NCBI GenBank assembly: GCA_003211335.1
Contig: QCTA01000001.1
Span: 1 to 47,468 of the forward strand
Length of the DNA stretch: 47,468 nt
Direction of reading: 5' to 3'
Source of the DNA: Prochlorococcus sp. AG-670-O11
Lineage (GTDB): Bacteria > Cyanobacteriota > Cyanobacteriia > PCC-6307 > Cyanobiaceae
Positions 34,947 through 46,515 of the stretch are shown here, in pieces (the stretch's first letter is position 1; each line of letters starts with the position of its first letter). The notes beneath the pieces were generated by a model that was given only the letters and a program-made list of their open reading frames with translations, had not been told where the DNA came from and did not search any database. Made by a program: the position numbers and the translations under genes.

Positions 34947-36419
34947 TTAACTATTTAGTTTTTCTGAAATGAGTTGATTAGCAAGTTTGGGGTCTGCTTT
35001 ACCTTTAGTTTTTTTCATCAGCTGTCCTACAAAAAAACCAAGGAGTTTAGTTTTTCCCTCCTTAAAAGATTTAACTTCTTTGGGATATTCAATAATAAGT
35101 TCATCAATCATTGGCAAAATACTTGCAGAATCAGATATCATCGCCAACCCTTTTTCTTCAACTACCTTTTGTGGAGAAATATTATTCTGAATTAATTCTG
35201 GTAAGATTTCTTTTGCTATTTTTCCACTAATAACTTTTTTAGTAATCATATTAATCATCTTTGCAAGGTTAATAGGACTAAGCTTTAAGTCAGCAAAACT
35301 TTGTTTATTTGATTTCAAATAACCAACAATATCACTTGTTATCCAATTTGATGCAAGTTTAGGATCGGCACCGTTTGCTACGGTCTCTTCAAAGAAATTT
35401 GCCATAAAAACTTCATCCGAAATAACTCTTGAATCATATGGTGACAAGCCTAATTCTTTGACATATTTTTGTCTTTTCTTAGAAGGTAATTCAGGCAATT
35501 CATTAAACCATTGATCTTTTTGTTCTTTTGATATTTCAATTGGGCCAAGATCAGGATCTGGGAAATATCTATAATCACTACTACCCTCCTTTAATCTCAT
35601 ACTTTTTGTTAATTGCTTAGATTCGTCCCATAGCCTAGTTTCTTGATAAATCTCCCCTCCGTTCTCATAGATATCAATTTGTCTCTCTATTTCATACTCA
35701 CAAGCCTTTTGAATAGCGGAGAAAGAATTCATATTCTTTATTTCAACCTTGGTTCCGAAAGGTGCATTAGGGCCTCTTCTGACTGAAATATTCACATCAC
35801 ACCTGAGTGAACCCTCTTGCATATTTCCGTCTGAAACACCGAGGTATCGAACAGTTCTTCTTATTTCTGATGCATATTCTGATGCCTCTCTACCTGTCCT
35901 TATATCTGGTTTACTTACGATCTCAACGAGTGCTATACCTGCGCGGTTGTAATCAACCAATGAATATTTAGACCCAGCCAATCGATCGCTTCCTACATGA
36001 ACTAATTTACCAGCATCTTCTTCCATATGAAGTCTTTCTATACCAATTTTTTTTAAGTATGTTTTTTTATCTTTTTCTACTATTTCAACTTCTAGCCAGC
36101 CATTTTCTGCTAAAGGTTCATCGAATTGAGAAATTTGATAGTTTTTAGGCAAATCAGGGTAAAAGTATTGTTTTCTATCAAATTTACAATGTTCTGCCAC
36201 ATTTAAATTTAAAGCTAGAGAAGTTTTTACTGCATACTCTAAAACAGTCTTATTTAAAACAGGGAGAGTTCCTGGTAAACCACAAACAACAGGATCAATA
36301 TGAGTATTAGGTTCATCACCAAAAGCTGTTGATGCAGATGTAAATATTTTGCTTTTAGTATTAAGCTGGACATGGGTTTCTAAACCGATCACAGCTTCCC
36401 AAGGTTCTAAATTTTTCAT
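34947..36419 (-). CDS. gatB: Aspartyl/glutamyl-tRNA amidotransferase subunit B
   Basis: 490 residues, usual length. With GatA and GatC it converts Glu-tRNA(Gln) to Gln-tRNA(Gln), the route used by cyanobacteria for glutaminyl-tRNA. Seen: WEAVIGLETHVQLNTKSKIF, CGLPGTLPVLN, KFDRKQYFYPDLPKNYQISQ, IERLHMEEDAGKL, DYNRAGIALVEIVSKPD, the conserved SLRCDVNIS and SSDYRYFPDPDLGP, then the C-terminal YqeY-like helical domain. The other subunits are outside the window. Confidence 0.97.
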   Translation of the reverse strand: MKNLEPWEAVIGLETHVQLNTKSKIFTSASTAFGDEPNTHIDPVVCGLPGTLPVLNKTVLEYAVKTSLALNLNVAEHCKFDRKQYFYPDLPKNYQISQFDEPLAENGWLEVEIVEKDKKTYLKKIGIERLHMEEDAGKLVHVGSDRLAGSKYSLVDYNRAGIALVEIVSKPDIRTGREASEYASEIRRTVRYLGVSDGNMQEGSLRCDVNISVRRGPNAPFGTKVEIKNMNSFSAIQKACEYEIERQIDIYENGGEIYQETRLWDESKQLTKSMRLKEGSSDYRYFPDPDLGPIEISKEQKDQWFNELPELPSKKRQKYVKELGLSPYDSRVISDEVFMANFFEETVANGADPKLASNWITSDIVGYLKSNKQSFADLKLSPINLAKMINMITKKVISGKIAKEILPELIQNNISPQKVVEEKGLAMISDSASILPMIDELIIEYPKEVKSFKEGKTKLLGFFVGQLMKKTKGKADPKLANQLISEKLNS

Positions 36420-36499
36420 TATAAAATGTTCCTCTCTTAATCTTATTGGATATAAGGTAAAAGAGGATCAAAACATATCTAAATTATAAAAATAATTAA

Positions 36500-37603
36500 A
36501 TGGAATCAGAAACTAAAAATACAATTTTAATTATTGGTGGGGGATTAATAGGTTTATCTATTGCTTATGAATTTGCACGTAATAAATTTAAAGTTGAAGT
36601 TTTAAGCAAAAACAGAAGCGAATCTGCTGGATTCGTTGCGGCGGGAATGCTAGCCACCCATGCTGAGGGACTTGAAGATGAATTACTCATATTTGGACAA
36701 CAAAGTCAAAATTTAATTCCAGAATGGATTAAAAATATCGAACAAGATAGTGGCATTGATTGTGGTTTAAAAAAATGTGGAATAGTAGTACCGTTTGAAA
36801 ATTTAAAAAAATTGAAGAAATTCAAAACTTATAAATATGGGAAATATTTAAATCAGAAAAACCTGCAAAAAGAAATCAGTGGAATAAATACAAATTGGGA
36901 GCATGGATTACTTTTTGAACAAGACGGCCAAATAGATAATAGAAGGAGGCTTATGCGTGCTCTTGAGCGTGCATGTTCTCTGCATGGGGTCAAGTTCCAA
37001 GAAGGAGCAGATGTAAAAGAATTAATCTTAGAAAAAAATAAAATTCTTGGTGCAAAAGTTTTAAACGCTACTGGAGAAATAAAAAATATTTTTGGGGGAA
37101 AAGTAATTCTATGCTGCGGTGCTTGGAGTAAAAAAGTTTTAAATAACTTACCTATCTTTCCTGTAAAGGGACAAATGCTTTCAATACAAGGTCCAGAAAA
37201 TTCTATTAAAAGAGTTCTTTTTGGTCCTAATACTTACTTAGTTCCAAGAGATGATGGTCTTATAGTTGTTGGAGCAACCGTTGAAGATAAGGCCGAATTT
37301 AATCAAGGAAATACACCAAAGGGCATAAATCAACTTCAGGAGGGTATTAAATCTTTATTACCAGAAGCATTAAATTGGCCACAAATGGAACATTGGTGGG
37401 GTTTCAGGCCTTGTACACCTGACTTCAAGCCTATAATTGGAAAAACTCAAATCGTCAATCTTTATATAGCTACCGGACATTACAGGAATGGAGTGCTCTT
37501 TTCAGCAATTACAAGCGATATTATGTTCAAATTAATTCAAGAAAAAACTCTCAACAATATTGAAACTACTTTCCTTAAAAAATTTAGTTTTAATAGATTT
37601 TAA
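36500..37603 (+). CDS. thiO: FAD-dependent glycine oxidase ThiO-like
   Basis: 367 residues. N-terminal dinucleotide-binding loop LIIGGGLIGLSIAYEFARN, then SAGFVAAGMLATHAE as in ThiO/DadA-type amine oxidases; C-terminal VPRDDGLIVVGATVEDK, WWGFRPCTPDFKPIIG and IATGHYRNGVLFSAIT with the conserved G-H-Y/F-R-N-G. ThiO oxidises glycine to the imine used in the thiazole part of thiamine. Substrate not provable here, but the match to the ThiO end is good. Divergent from gatB (80 bases between starts), convergent with ndk. Confidence 0.9.
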   Translation: MESETKNTILIIGGGLIGLSIAYEFARNKFKVEVLSKNRSESAGFVAAGMLATHAEGLEDELLIFGQQSQNLIPEWIKNIEQDSGIDCGLKKCGIVVPFENLKKLKKFKTYKYGKYLNQKNLQKEISGINTNWEHGLLFEQDGQIDNRRRLMRALERACSLHGVKFQEGADVKELILEKNKILGAKVLNATGEIKNIFGGKVILCCGAWSKKVLNNLPIFPVKGQMLSIQGPENSIKRVLFGPNTYLVPRDDGLIVVGATVEDKAEFNQGNTPKGINQLQEGIKSLLPEALNWPQMEHWWGFRPCTPDFKPIIGKTQIVNLYIATGHYRNGVLFSAITSDIMFKLIQEKTLNNIETTFLKKFSFNRF

Positions 37604-37615
37604 ATATAAATTTCT

Positions 37616-38074
37616 TTAATTTTCTGCTCGCCATTCAGAATCAGAAGTTTCCCAATCACATATTTCATCTTGATCAAACCATAAATTTATCTCAAATTTT
37701 GCAGTTTCTTCTCCATCTGAACCATGAATTATATTTCTACCTATATCAATAGCTAAATCACCTCTTATAGTTCCAGGTTCAGCCTCAAGTGGTTTTGTAG
37801 CCCCAATTAATTTTCTTGCGCTTAAGATTACCCCTTCTCCTTCCCAAATCATCGCAACCACAGGACCACTTGATATAAAGTCGACTAAATCCCTAAAAAA
37901 AGGTCTCTCTCTATGTACCCCATAATGGTCTTGAGCAAGTTGCTTTGATGGAATTAATTGTTTTAAACCTACCAATTTAAAGCCTTTTTTTTCAAACCTT
38001 CCAATAATCTCTGAAACATATCCTCTCTGAACTCCATCTGGTTTAATTGCAAGAAACGTTCTCTCTTTGATCAT
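37616..38074 (-). CDS. ndk: Nucleoside diphosphate kinase
   Basis: 152 residues. Balances nucleoside triphosphates using ATP. Starts [26 protein letters not shown] (shown in part), then [25 protein letters not shown], and the active site [16 protein letters not shown] with the phosphohistidine in IIHGSD. Full length and all key residues present. Confidence 0.97.
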   Translation of the reverse strand: MIKERTFLAIKPDGVQRGYVSEIIGRFEKKGFKLVGLKQLIPSKQLAQDHYGVHRERPFFRDLVDFISSGPVVAMIWEGEGVILSARKLIGATKPLEAEPGTIRGDLAIDIGRNIIHGSDGEETAKFEINLWFDQDEICDWETSDSEWRAEN

Positions 38075-38195
38075 TTAATTAGTAATCTCTCTATGTATAT
38101 TCTTCTTTTAGGTGGTAACTTGGCAAGTAATCATTAAAATAAGAGATATTGTTTTGATTAATCTTCAAAAACTTATATAAATCACAAAACTAAAA

Positions 38196-40142
38196 TTGAC
38201 CGATTTTGATACAAAAAAATTAAATAAAAATTGGACTATAGAAGATAGTATTTCTACGTACGGCATTGATAAATGGGGAGAAAAATATTTTTCAATTAAT
38301 TCAGATGGCAATATATCGATAAGCCCAAATAGAAAATCCAAAAAAAAAGTCGATCTTTTTAAACTTGTTAAGGAATTTAAAAGTAGAGAAATCAATACTC
38401 CCTTAATAATAAGATTCAACGACATTTTAAAAGACCGAATTACGGAATTAAATAATGCCTTCTGCCAAGCTATAGAAACTTATAACTACAAAAATGTTTA
38501 TCAAGGAGTTTTTCCTATTAAATGTAATCAGCAAAAAAATGTCTTGGAAAAAATTATTGAATATGGGGATCCTTGGAATTTTGGTTTAGAAGTAGGAAGT
38601 AAATCAGAATTATTAATTGGATTATCAATCCTAGAAAATCAAAAATCACTTTTAATTTGTAATGGATATAAAGATAAAAATTATATTGAGAGTGCAATAT
38701 TAGCTAGAAAACTTGGTAAACAGCCAATTATAGTTATTGAACAAAGAGATGAAGTTAAAAGAATTATAGAAGCTGTAAAAAATCTCAAAGCAACCCCCAT
38801 ACTTGGAATTAGATCAAAATTATCATGTAAGAGTAGTGGGAGGTGGGGTAAATCAGTGGGAGATAATTCCAAATTTGGATTATCAATTCCAGAAATAATG
38901 CTAACAATAAAAGAGCTCAAAGAAGCAAATCTAATAAATGAAATGAAGTTGCTGCATTTCCATGTTGGAAGCCAAATCAGTGATATATCAGTAATAAAAA
39001 ATGCATTACAAGAAGCTAGTCAAATATTTGTTGAATTATCTAAGTTAGGTGCGCCAATGAAATATATAGATGTTGGAGGCGGCTTAGGAATAGACTTCGA
39101 TGGAACTAAAACGTCTTCCAATACTTCGACAAATTATTCTCTTCAAAACTATGCAAATGACGTTATTGCAACAGTAAAAGATTCATGTGAAGTAAATAAT
39201 ATTCAACATCCAATCATAATCTCAGAAAGTGGTAGAGCGATAATCAGTCATTGTTCAGTTTTAATTTTTAATATTTTAGGGACAAGCCATGTCAACTCCC
39301 AAGTCAAAGTATCCGATAACAAAAAACAATCATTAATCATCACAAATCTGATAGAAACCCTTAATCAGCTAAAGAGTCTTAGAGATAAAAAAGAAGATTT
39401 ATCTGAAATAATAGAATTATGGAATGACGCTAAAAAATTTAAAGAGGATTGCCTAGTCGCTTTTAGATTAGGATTTATTTGTTTGGAAGAACGTGCATAT
39501 GCAGAAGAACTTGCATGGGCTTGTGCAAAAGAGATTGCAAATCAATTGGAGAGTGATGAAATTAACCATCCAGATTTATCTGAAATAACCGACACGCTTG
39601 CATCAACATATTACGCAAATTTATCAGTTTTTAAATCTATTCCTGATACCTGGGCAATTAATCAAGTTTTTCCAATTATTCCAATTCATAGACACTTAGA
39701 AGAGCCCTGTTGTAAGGGAAACTTTGCGGATTTAACTTGTGATTCTGATGGCAAGCTGAATAGTTTTATTGACAATGGAAAGGTTAAATCACTTTTAAAT
39801 TTACATCCTCCAGAAAAAAATAATGATTATCTAATAGGAATCTTTATGGCAGGAGCATATCAAGAAGCATTAGGGAATTTCCATAATTTATTTGGAAATA
39901 CAAATGTTATTCATATTGATATAAATGAAGATAATTCTTATAAAATTAAAAACATTATTAAAGAAAATAGCAAATCAGAAATTTTAGAGTTATTGGATTA
40001 CAGTTCAGATAATTTAGTTGAAACAATAAGAGTCAATACTGAATCTGCTATCAATAATAAAACTTTGACTATTAAAGAAGCACGAAAGTTAATTGACCAA
40101 ATAGAAACCAGTTTAAGAAAAAGTAGTTACTTGTCAGAATAA
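38196..40142 (+). CDS. speA: Biosynthetic arginine decarboxylase
   Basis: 648 residues, PLP-dependent fold III enzyme making agmatine from arginine, the first step to polyamines. The start is TTG at 38196 ([17 protein letters not shown]), fitting SpeA N-termini (W-x-x-x-D-S). PLP lysine in [33 protein letters not shown], and the C-terminal catalytic region [19 protein letters not shown] and [18 protein letters not shown]. The last 16 bases overlap the convergent alaS gene. Confidence 0.96.
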   Translation: MTDFDTKKLNKNWTIEDSISTYGIDKWGEKYFSINSDGNISISPNRKSKKKVDLFKLVKEFKSREINTPLIIRFNDILKDRITELNNAFCQAIETYNYKNVYQGVFPIKCNQQKNVLEKIIEYGDPWNFGLEVGSKSELLIGLSILENQKSLLICNGYKDKNYIESAILARKLGKQPIIVIEQRDEVKRIIEAVKNLKATPILGIRSKLSCKSSGRWGKSVGDNSKFGLSIPEIMLTIKELKEANLINEMKLLHFHVGSQISDISVIKNALQEASQIFVELSKLGAPMKYIDVGGGLGIDFDGTKTSSNTSTNYSLQNYANDVIATVKDSCEVNNIQHPIIISESGRAIISHCSVLIFNILGTSHVNSQVKVSDNKKQSLIITNLIETLNQLKSLRDKKEDLSEIIELWNDAKKFKEDCLVAFRLGFICLEERAYAEELAWACAKEIANQLESDEINHPDLSEITDTLASTYYANLSVFKSIPDTWAINQVFPIIPIHRHLEEPCCKGNFADLTCDSDGKLNSFIDNGKVKSLLNLHPPEKNNDYLIGIFMAGAYQEALGNFHNLFGNTNVIHIDINEDNSYKIKNIIKENSKSEILELLDYSSDNLVETIRVNTESAINNKTLTIKEARKLIDQIETSLRKSSYLSE

Positions 40143-42787
40143 CTAAGAAGTTTTGTCCTCAAATCTTTTCTTGCATATTCCAAAGCATCATTTAATTTAT
40201 CAATATCTTTAGCACCCGCCTGTGCAAAATTAGGTTTACCTCCCCCTCCCCCAGAGCAAATACGTGAAATATCATTAATTAATTTCCCTGCATGCATACC
40301 TCTTTTAACTAAGTCTTCCCCAAAAGAGACAACAAATAACAATTTTCTATTTTCCGTATTTGGTATTCCTCCAAGAATCACAACCGACTTATCTCCCAAT
40401 TTAGAAGTTAAATCTAATGCTGCAGATTGTAGAGAATTTCCATCTAGTCCATCAAGTTGACTAATAATCAGCGAAAATAATCCAATTTTATTTGCAGAAG
40501 AACTTAGCGAAGAGTATTTAAAATAAGCAATTTCATCCTTCATTTTTTGTATTTCTTTATTTTTATTAATCAACTCTGATTGCAAAGAATTAACCCTATC
40601 CAGGAGTTGATTAGGATTTGCTTTTAACAAATCACTTAGTTGACTTACGAGAGAATTTTTATCACTAAAATATTCAAAGGCTGATTGCCCTGACAATGCT
40701 TCGATTCTTCTTACGCCCGCTGAAATTCCTTCTTCACTAATTATTTTAAAACAACCTAATTCAGATGTTGTTTTTACATGAGTACCACCGCATAGTTCCA
40801 TCGAAACACTTGGCACATCAACAACTCTTACTTCATCATCATATTTCTCTCCAAACATAGCCACTGCACCTCTCTCTAGAGCCTCACTCTTGGCCATGTT
40901 TTTAATATCAAGAGAATGATTTTCCAAAATCCAAGAATTAACTAAAGTCTCAACTTTAAAAATTTGATCTTTTGTAATAGGTTGAGAAGAATTGAAATCA
41001 AATCGTAATTTATTAAATGCGACTAATGAGCCTTTTTGTCCAACGCTTTCATTAACAACTACTTTGAGAGCAGATTGTAGTAAATGAGTAGCAGTATGAT
41101 TTGCCGCAGCCTTAGCTCTAGCCAAATCATTTACTTTAGTTTTAACTTTTTGTCCCAGACTTAATATTCCTTTTTTAACTATTCCATAATGCAGAAAAAC
41201 GTTTTTCTTGCGTATGACGTTATCAACTAAAACTTCTAGATCATCCGAGAATATCTTTCCAATATCACCAACTTGACCTCCAGATTCTCCATAGAAAGAA
41301 GTCTGATCAAGGACAATTAAAACTTTCTGTCCTTCACTTGCTTGCTTAACCAAGGTTGATTCAAAAAATATACCCTTAATTTCTGCATCTGAATCGAGTG
41401 AATCATAACCATTAAAAAAAGTTTTATCAAATAAGTCTATTTCGCGTTCTAATGAACCCTCCAATGTCAAATCAATGATCTGAGAAGCAGCTTTGGCTCT
41501 TTCTTTTTGTGCAGACATTTCTTTTTCAAAACCCTTAACATCAACACCAATATTGTTTTCTTGAGCAATTTCTTCTGTTAGTTCTAATGGAAAGCCATAA
41601 GTATCATAAAGTTCAAATGCTTTAAACCCAGTAATCATTTTCTGACCCGATGAAATCAATTCATCTAGTAATTTCTCACCTCTATCAAGAGTTTCTCTAA
41701 ATCTTATTTCTTCAATTTTTATCTCACTCAATATATGGTCATAATTATTTTTTAAATCTGGATAATTCTCTTGCATTAATTTAATACCTACACTTGCAAG
41801 TTTCGATAAAAATTCATTTTTTAAGCCTAACAACCTTCCGTGTCTAACCATTCTTCGAATCAGTCTTCTTAATATGTATCCCCTTCCAAGATTACTTGCT
41901 ACTACCCCATCAGAAATTAAATGTATAACTGCTCTTATATGATCTCCAATAATTTTTAAAGAGATTTTGGTTCTTTCATCTGAAGAATAATAATCAATTT
42001 TGGAGATCTCAGAAGCTTTTTGAATAATTGGAAAAATCAAATCTGTTTCGTAATTATTCTTCTTCTTTTGCAATATTTGAGCCATTCTTTCAAGCCCCAT
42101 TCCAGTATCAATATTTTTGTATTTCAAATCTGTCAATTGACCAGCAGGGTCACGGTTATATTGCATAAATACAAGATTATAAAATTCTATAAAACGATCA
42201 CCATCTTCTAAATCAATATTCTGAAGACCTTTCTCTGGTTTAAAGTCGTAATATAATTCTGAACATGGTCCGCAAGGACCTGTTTTTCCTGAAGACCAGA
42301 AATTATCTTTTTCTCCAAGCTTAATTATCCTTTGTGGATGAATCCCGATATCTTCTTTCCAAATCTTTACCGAATCATCATCTTCATGAAACACGCTCAC
42401 TATTATATTCTCAGCAGAAAGTCCATAAATATCAGTAACTAATTCCCAAGCCCACTCAATAGCCTCTTTCTTAAAATAATCTCCAAAAGAAAAATTACCA
42501 AGCATCTCGAAGAAGGTATGATGTCGAGCAGTAACTCCAACATTTTCAATATCGTTAGTTCTTATACACTTTTGACTAGATGTGGCTCTTTTTGATGGCC
42601 TTTCTTTCAATCCTAAAAAAACTGGCTTAAAAGGCAGCATTCCAGCGATAGTGAGCATAACTGTAGGATCATCAGGAATTAAAGATGCACTTGGAATAAT
42701 TTTATGTAATTTTTCATGGTAAAAATTTAAAAATTCTTTTCTTATCTCATCACCTGTAATTGGAGTGTTTTTAGTTTGAAATTTCAT
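40127..42787 (-). CDS. alaS: Alanyl-tRNA synthetase
   Basis: 886 residues, full length. Order: class II catalytic core (motif 2 region [24 protein letters not shown], motif 3 region [13 protein letters not shown]), tRNA-recognition helices ([17 protein letters not shown]), editing domain with zinc ligands NHTATHLLQ and ELCGGTHV, and C-Ala domain ending [17 protein letters not shown]. It charges tRNA-Ala and hydrolyses mischarged Ser/Gly-tRNA-Ala. Convergent with speA with a 16-base overlap; divergent from the flavodiiron genes. Confidence 0.97.
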   Translation of the reverse strand: MKFQTKNTPITGDEIRKEFLNFYHEKLHKIIPSASLIPDDPTVMLTIAGMLPFKPVFLGLKERPSKRATSSQKCIRTNDIENVGVTARHHTFFEMLGNFSFGDYFKKEAIEWAWELVTDIYGLSAENIIVSVFHEDDDSVKIWKEDIGIHPQRIIKLGEKDNFWSSGKTGPCGPCSELYYDFKPEKGLQNIDLEDGDRFIEFYNLVFMQYNRDPAGQLTDLKYKNIDTGMGLERMAQILQKKKNNYETDLIFPIIQKASEISKIDYYSSDERTKISLKIIGDHIRAVIHLISDGVVASNLGRGYILRRLIRRMVRHGRLLGLKNEFLSKLASVGIKLMQENYPDLKNNYDHILSEIKIEEIRFRETLDRGEKLLDELISSGQKMITGFKAFELYDTYGFPLELTEEIAQENNIGVDVKGFEKEMSAQKERAKAASQIIDLTLEGSLEREIDLFDKTFFNGYDSLDSDAEIKGIFFESTLVKQASEGQKVLIVLDQTSFYGESGGQVGDIGKIFSDDLEVLVDNVIRKKNVFLHYGIVKKGILSLGQKVKTKVNDLARAKAAANHTATHLLQSALKVVVNESVGQKGSLVAFNKLRFDFNSSQPITKDQIFKVETLVNSWILENHSLDIKNMAKSEALERGAVAMFGEKYDDEVRVVDVPSVSMELCGGTHVKTTSELGCFKIISEEGISAGVRRIEALSGQSAFEYFSDKNSLVSQLSDLLKANPNQLLDRVNSLQSELINKNKEIQKMKDEIAYFKYSSLSSSANKIGLFSLIISQLDGLDGNSLQSAALDLTSKLGDKSVVILGGIPNTENRKLLFVVSFGEDLVKRGMHAGKLINDISRICSGGGGGKPNFAQAGAKDIDKLNDALEYARKDLRTKLLSYSDK

Positions 42788-42901
42788 TTATAACAGTATC
42801 AATAATGAAGTGATTAAAAAACAAATTCGGTAATTCCACACTTAGATTCATGCGGATTTATATTGTATTTAACTAAAGTCATAATACAAAAGAATAATAG
42901 T

Positions 42902-44677
42902 ATGATAACTTCTGCAAAAACAAGTACTTCAGATATTAATAAAGTTGAGCAAAAATTATCTGTGCAACAGAAAGTTTTTGCAGATGACACAATTGCAATT
43001 AGATCTCTTGACTGGGATCGAAGTAGGTTTGATATTGAATTTGGATTAAGAAATGGAACTACTTATAATAGTTTTATCATTAAGGGCAAAAAACTAGCAA
43101 TAATTGATACAAGCCACGCTAAATTTGAAAAACTATGGTTTGAGCAATTACTTAGAGAAGTAAATCCAGAAGAAATTGATTACTTAATTACAAGTCATAC
43201 AGAACCAGACCACTCAGGTTTAATTGGAAACCTCTTAACTCTTAATCCAGAAATAATAGTAGTTGGTTCAAAATTAGCGCTTAAATTTATTGAGGATCAA
43301 ATACATGTTCCATTTAAAAGTTTAGAAGTAAAAAGTGGACAATATTTAGATCTTGGAGATAACCCTATAAGTGGAGTAAATCATAATATTGAGTTTATAA
43401 GTGCACCAAATTTACATTGGCCAGATACCATTTTCTCCTACGATCACGGTACGAACGTTCTATATACATGTGATGCTTTTGGATTGCACTATTGCTCTGA
43501 TGAATTTTTTGATAATGATCAAAAAGAAATTTATGAAGATTTTCGTTTTTATTACGATTGCCTAATGGGCCCGAACGCAAGGAGTGTTCTACAAGCTATT
43601 AAACGAATAGACAAGTTACCTAGACTTAAAACTATAGCTGTGGGTCATGGGCCATTGCTTCATAATCAAGTAAATTTTTGGAAAGAAAAGTATTCAGAGT
43701 GGAGTAGTAATAAGAGTAAAGGTAATGAATTTGTATCTGTCTGCTATATAAGTGATTATGGATATTGTGATCGATTAAGTCAAGCTATATCTCACGGCAT
43801 AAGTAAGGCAGATGCACAGGTTCAGTTAATTGATTTAAGATCTTCAGATTCTCAGGAATTAACAGGTTTAATTTCAGAATCTAAAGCCGTAGTAATCCCA
43901 ACCTGGCCAGTTAATTCTGATAATGAATTAAAAGAGTCTCTGGGCACTCTTTTTGCCGCATTAAAGCCTAAACAATTAACGGCAGTTTACGATGCTTTTG
44001 GAGGAAATGATGAACCGATAGATTCATTGGCAAGTAAGTTGAGAGAATTAGGACAAAAAGAAGCATTTTCACCTCTAAGAGTTAAAAATATTCCTGATCC
44101 TATTATCTATCAACAATTTGAAGAAGCTGGAACTGATTTAGGACAATTAATTAATAAGAAGAAAAATATTGCTTCAATGAAAAGTCTTGATTCAAATCTG
44201 GATAAAGCTTTAGGGAGATTAAGTGGAGGTTTATATGTAGTTTCAGCTAGCCAAGGAGAAGGTTCGACTTTTAGACAAAGCGCGATGGTAGCTAGCTGGG
44301 TTAGTCAGGCAAGTTTCAGTCCGCCAGGCATTACAGTTGCAGTAGCAAAAGATAGAGCTATTGAATCTTATATGCAAGTTGGAGAAGGTTTTGTAGTTAA
44401 TATCTTACGGGAAGATAACTATCAAAAAATGTTTAGACATTTTTTAAAAAGATTTGCTCCTGGAGCAGATAGATTTGCTGATGTAGATGTAATTAACAAT
44501 GTCGCAAATGGTGGGCCAGTACTTTCTGATTCTCTTGCATTTTTAGATTGTAAAGTAAGTTCAAGATTAGAGACTCCAGATCATTGGATTATTTACGGTA
44601 TAGTTGAAAATGGAAGTGTTTCTGATTTATCCTGTAAAACAGCCGTTCATCATAGGAAAGTTGCTAATCACTATTAA
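42902..44677 (+). CDS. Flavodiiron protein with complete metal site (Flv3-like)
   Basis: 591 residues from ATG 42902 (MITSAKTSTSD); an upstream in-frame ATG at 42863 adds an atypical leader. Three parts: metallo-beta-lactamase diiron domain with ITSHTEPDHSGLIG (H-x-E-x-D-H), SAPNLHWPDT, CDAFGLHYC and VGHGPLL; flavodoxin domain (about 285-430; VCYISDYGYCDRL, VVIPTWPVN); and a C-terminal flavin-reductase domain (about 440-590; ASWVSQASFSPPGITVAVAKDR). Cyanobacterial C-type proteins reduce O2 to water with NADPH-derived or ferredoxin-derived electrons. Complete ligands resemble Flv3/Flv4 rather than Flv1/Flv2. Followed after 17 bases by its paralogue. Confidence 0.93.
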   Translation: MITSAKTSTSDINKVEQKLSVQQKVFADDTIAIRSLDWDRSRFDIEFGLRNGTTYNSFIIKGKKLAIIDTSHAKFEKLWFEQLLREVNPEEIDYLITSHTEPDHSGLIGNLLTLNPEIIVVGSKLALKFIEDQIHVPFKSLEVKSGQYLDLGDNPISGVNHNIEFISAPNLHWPDTIFSYDHGTNVLYTCDAFGLHYCSDEFFDNDQKEIYEDFRFYYDCLMGPNARSVLQAIKRIDKLPRLKTIAVGHGPLLHNQVNFWKEKYSEWSSNKSKGNEFVSVCYISDYGYCDRLSQAISHGISKADAQVQLIDLRSSDSQELTGLISESKAVVIPTWPVNSDNELKESLGTLFAALKPKQLTAVYDAFGGNDEPIDSLASKLRELGQKEAFSPLRVKNIPDPIIYQQFEEAGTDLGQLINKKKNIASMKSLDSNLDKALGRLSGGLYVVSASQGEGSTFRQSAMVASWVSQASFSPPGITVAVAKDRAIESYMQVGEGFVVNILREDNYQKMFRHFLKRFAPGADRFADVDVINNVANGGPVLSDSLAFLDCKVSSRLETPDHWIIYGIVENGSVSDLSCKTAVHHRKVANHY

Positions 44678-44694
44678 AAAATAAATCTTTAAAG

Positions 44695-46497
44695 ATGTCA
44701 GTAATTAATACAAGTTCACTTTTAGAAAATAAAAACTTATCAATATTTGAAATTGCTGAAAATTTTACTTGCATTAGATTTCTTGATCAAAATAAAGAAA
44801 GGTTTGAGCTCGAATTTAATCTTGAGAAAGGAACTTCATTTAATACCTTTTTAATCATAAGTAAAGATGAATTATTAATTATTCATCCGCCTGAAAAAGA
44901 ATATTCAAAATTAATTAATGAAGTAGTTACAAATTTCCATGATGAGTTTAAATTCAACAAAATTAACATCATCACTGGTCATGTAAATCCTAAAATTATT
45001 GAAACTATAAAATCAATCAGTGACCAATTCAGCAACTTAACTATCACATGTTCGAATCCTGGTTTTAAGCTTATTAGTGAACTTTGGAATCAAAAAAATC
45101 CAAATTTAAAAACTTTTATTGAACGAGAATTACCTGAAATTAAGATCGTAAAAAAAGAACTTTATCTAGAACTAGAAAATATTTCATTAAAACTTATTCC
45201 TGTACCAACTGCCCGGTGGCCCGGTGGATTAATCATATATGAAGAGAATCAAGAAATACTTTTAAGTGAAAAAATATTTTCTGCGCATTTAGCATCTGAA
45301 GAATGGTCAGAGACCAACAGAATGAGTACAGAAATTGATAGAAAACATTTTTATGATTGTCTTATGGCACCAATGTCTAATCAAATCGTATCAATAGCAG
45401 AAAAAATTTCTGAATTAGACATTAACACTATTGCTCCACTTCACGGTCCAGCAATTGAGTACAGCTTAAAAAGCTTTTTAAATGACTACATTAGATGGGG
45501 AGAAAATCTTTCAACAAACAATCCTAAAATTGTCTTGATATACGCTAGTGCTTATGGGAATACAGCTTCAATAGGTGATGCATTAGCGAAAGGTGTAAAT
45601 AGAACTTCAGTAGAAGTTGAAAGTATTAATTGTGAATTTACATCTAATGATGAACTTATAAAATCAATTCAAAACGCTGATGGATATCTTATTGGATCGC
45701 CTACTTTGGGGGGACACGCCCCAACTCCAATAGTAAGTGCTCTAGGAACTTTGTTATCAGAGGGTAATAGAGATAAACCAGTGGGCATCTTCGGTAGTTT
45801 TGGATGGAGCGGAGAAGCAATAGATTTGCTTGAGACAAAATTAAAAGATGGTGGATTTAAATTTAGTTTTGATCCAATAAGAATAAAATTTAGTCCTAAT
45901 AAACCAAAAATTAAAGAACTAGAAGAAATTGGTACTCATTTTGGAAGAAAAATTTTAAAAAAAGCAAAACAAAAAATCAGAAAATCTGATACTGGAATGA
46001 TATCCAGTAAAACTGATCCAACGTTGCAAGCTTTAGGAAGAGTACTTGGTTCACTGTGTGTTCTTACTGCATCAAAAGGGAAAGATGAAAATAATGTAAA
46101 AGGAGCTATGCTTGCATCTTGGGTAAGCCAAGCAAGTTTTTCTCCTCCTGGATTGAGTATTTCAGTAGCAAAAGATAGATCAGTAGAATCGCTTCTTCAA
46201 AAAGGTGACTCTTTCGCCTTGAATATTCTTAGCGAAAAAGATTTCAGGGAACCTTTAAAAAGGTTTACAAAGCCTTTCTCACCAGGGGAAGATCGATTTG
46301 AGGGCTTAGATATTGAATTAACACCTAATGATCAAGTAATAATTCCTGAGTCATTAGCATGGTTAGATGCTTCTGTAAAAGACAGAATGGAATGCGGAGA
46401 TCACTGGGTAATATATGCTGAGGTTTTACACGGCAATATATTAAAATCCGATAGTCTTACCGCCGTTCATCACCGTAAGAGTGGAGCCAACTACTAA
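44695..46497 (+). CDS. Flavodiiron protein with degraded metal site (Flv1-like)
   Basis: 600 residues, paralogue of the preceding gene with the same three domains: lactamase-type core, flavodoxin (VLIYASAYGNTASIGDALAKGV, LIGSPTLGG) and flavin reductase (LASWVSQASFSPPGLSISVAKDR). The iron ligands are largely lost: ITSHTEPDH of the partner is here ITGHVNPKI, SAPNLHW is VPTARW, and CDAFG is SEKIF; only APLHGP keeps a histidine. This matches cyanobacterial Flv1/Flv2, which lack canonical ligands and work as heteromers with Flv3/Flv4. Seventeen bases after its partner, so surely one operon. Confidence 0.92.
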   Translation: MSVINTSSLLENKNLSIFEIAENFTCIRFLDQNKERFELEFNLEKGTSFNTFLIISKDELLIIHPPEKEYSKLINEVVTNFHDEFKFNKINIITGHVNPKIIETIKSISDQFSNLTITCSNPGFKLISELWNQKNPNLKTFIERELPEIKIVKKELYLELENISLKLIPVPTARWPGGLIIYEENQEILLSEKIFSAHLASEEWSETNRMSTEIDRKHFYDCLMAPMSNQIVSIAEKISELDINTIAPLHGPAIEYSLKSFLNDYIRWGENLSTNNPKIVLIYASAYGNTASIGDALAKGVNRTSVEVESINCEFTSNDELIKSIQNADGYLIGSPTLGGHAPTPIVSALGTLLSEGNRDKPVGIFGSFGWSGEAIDLLETKLKDGGFKFSFDPIRIKFSPNKPKIKELEEIGTHFGRKILKKAKQKIRKSDTGMISSKTDPTLQALGRVLGSLCVLTASKGKDENNVKGAMLASWVSQASFSPPGLSISVAKDRSVESLLQKGDSFALNILSEKDFREPLKRFTKPFSPGEDRFEGLDIELTPNDQVIIPESLAWLDASVKDRMECGDHWVIYAEVLHGNILKSDSLTAVHHRKSGANY

Positions 46498-46515
46498 ACC
46501 AAATTATTTTTATTT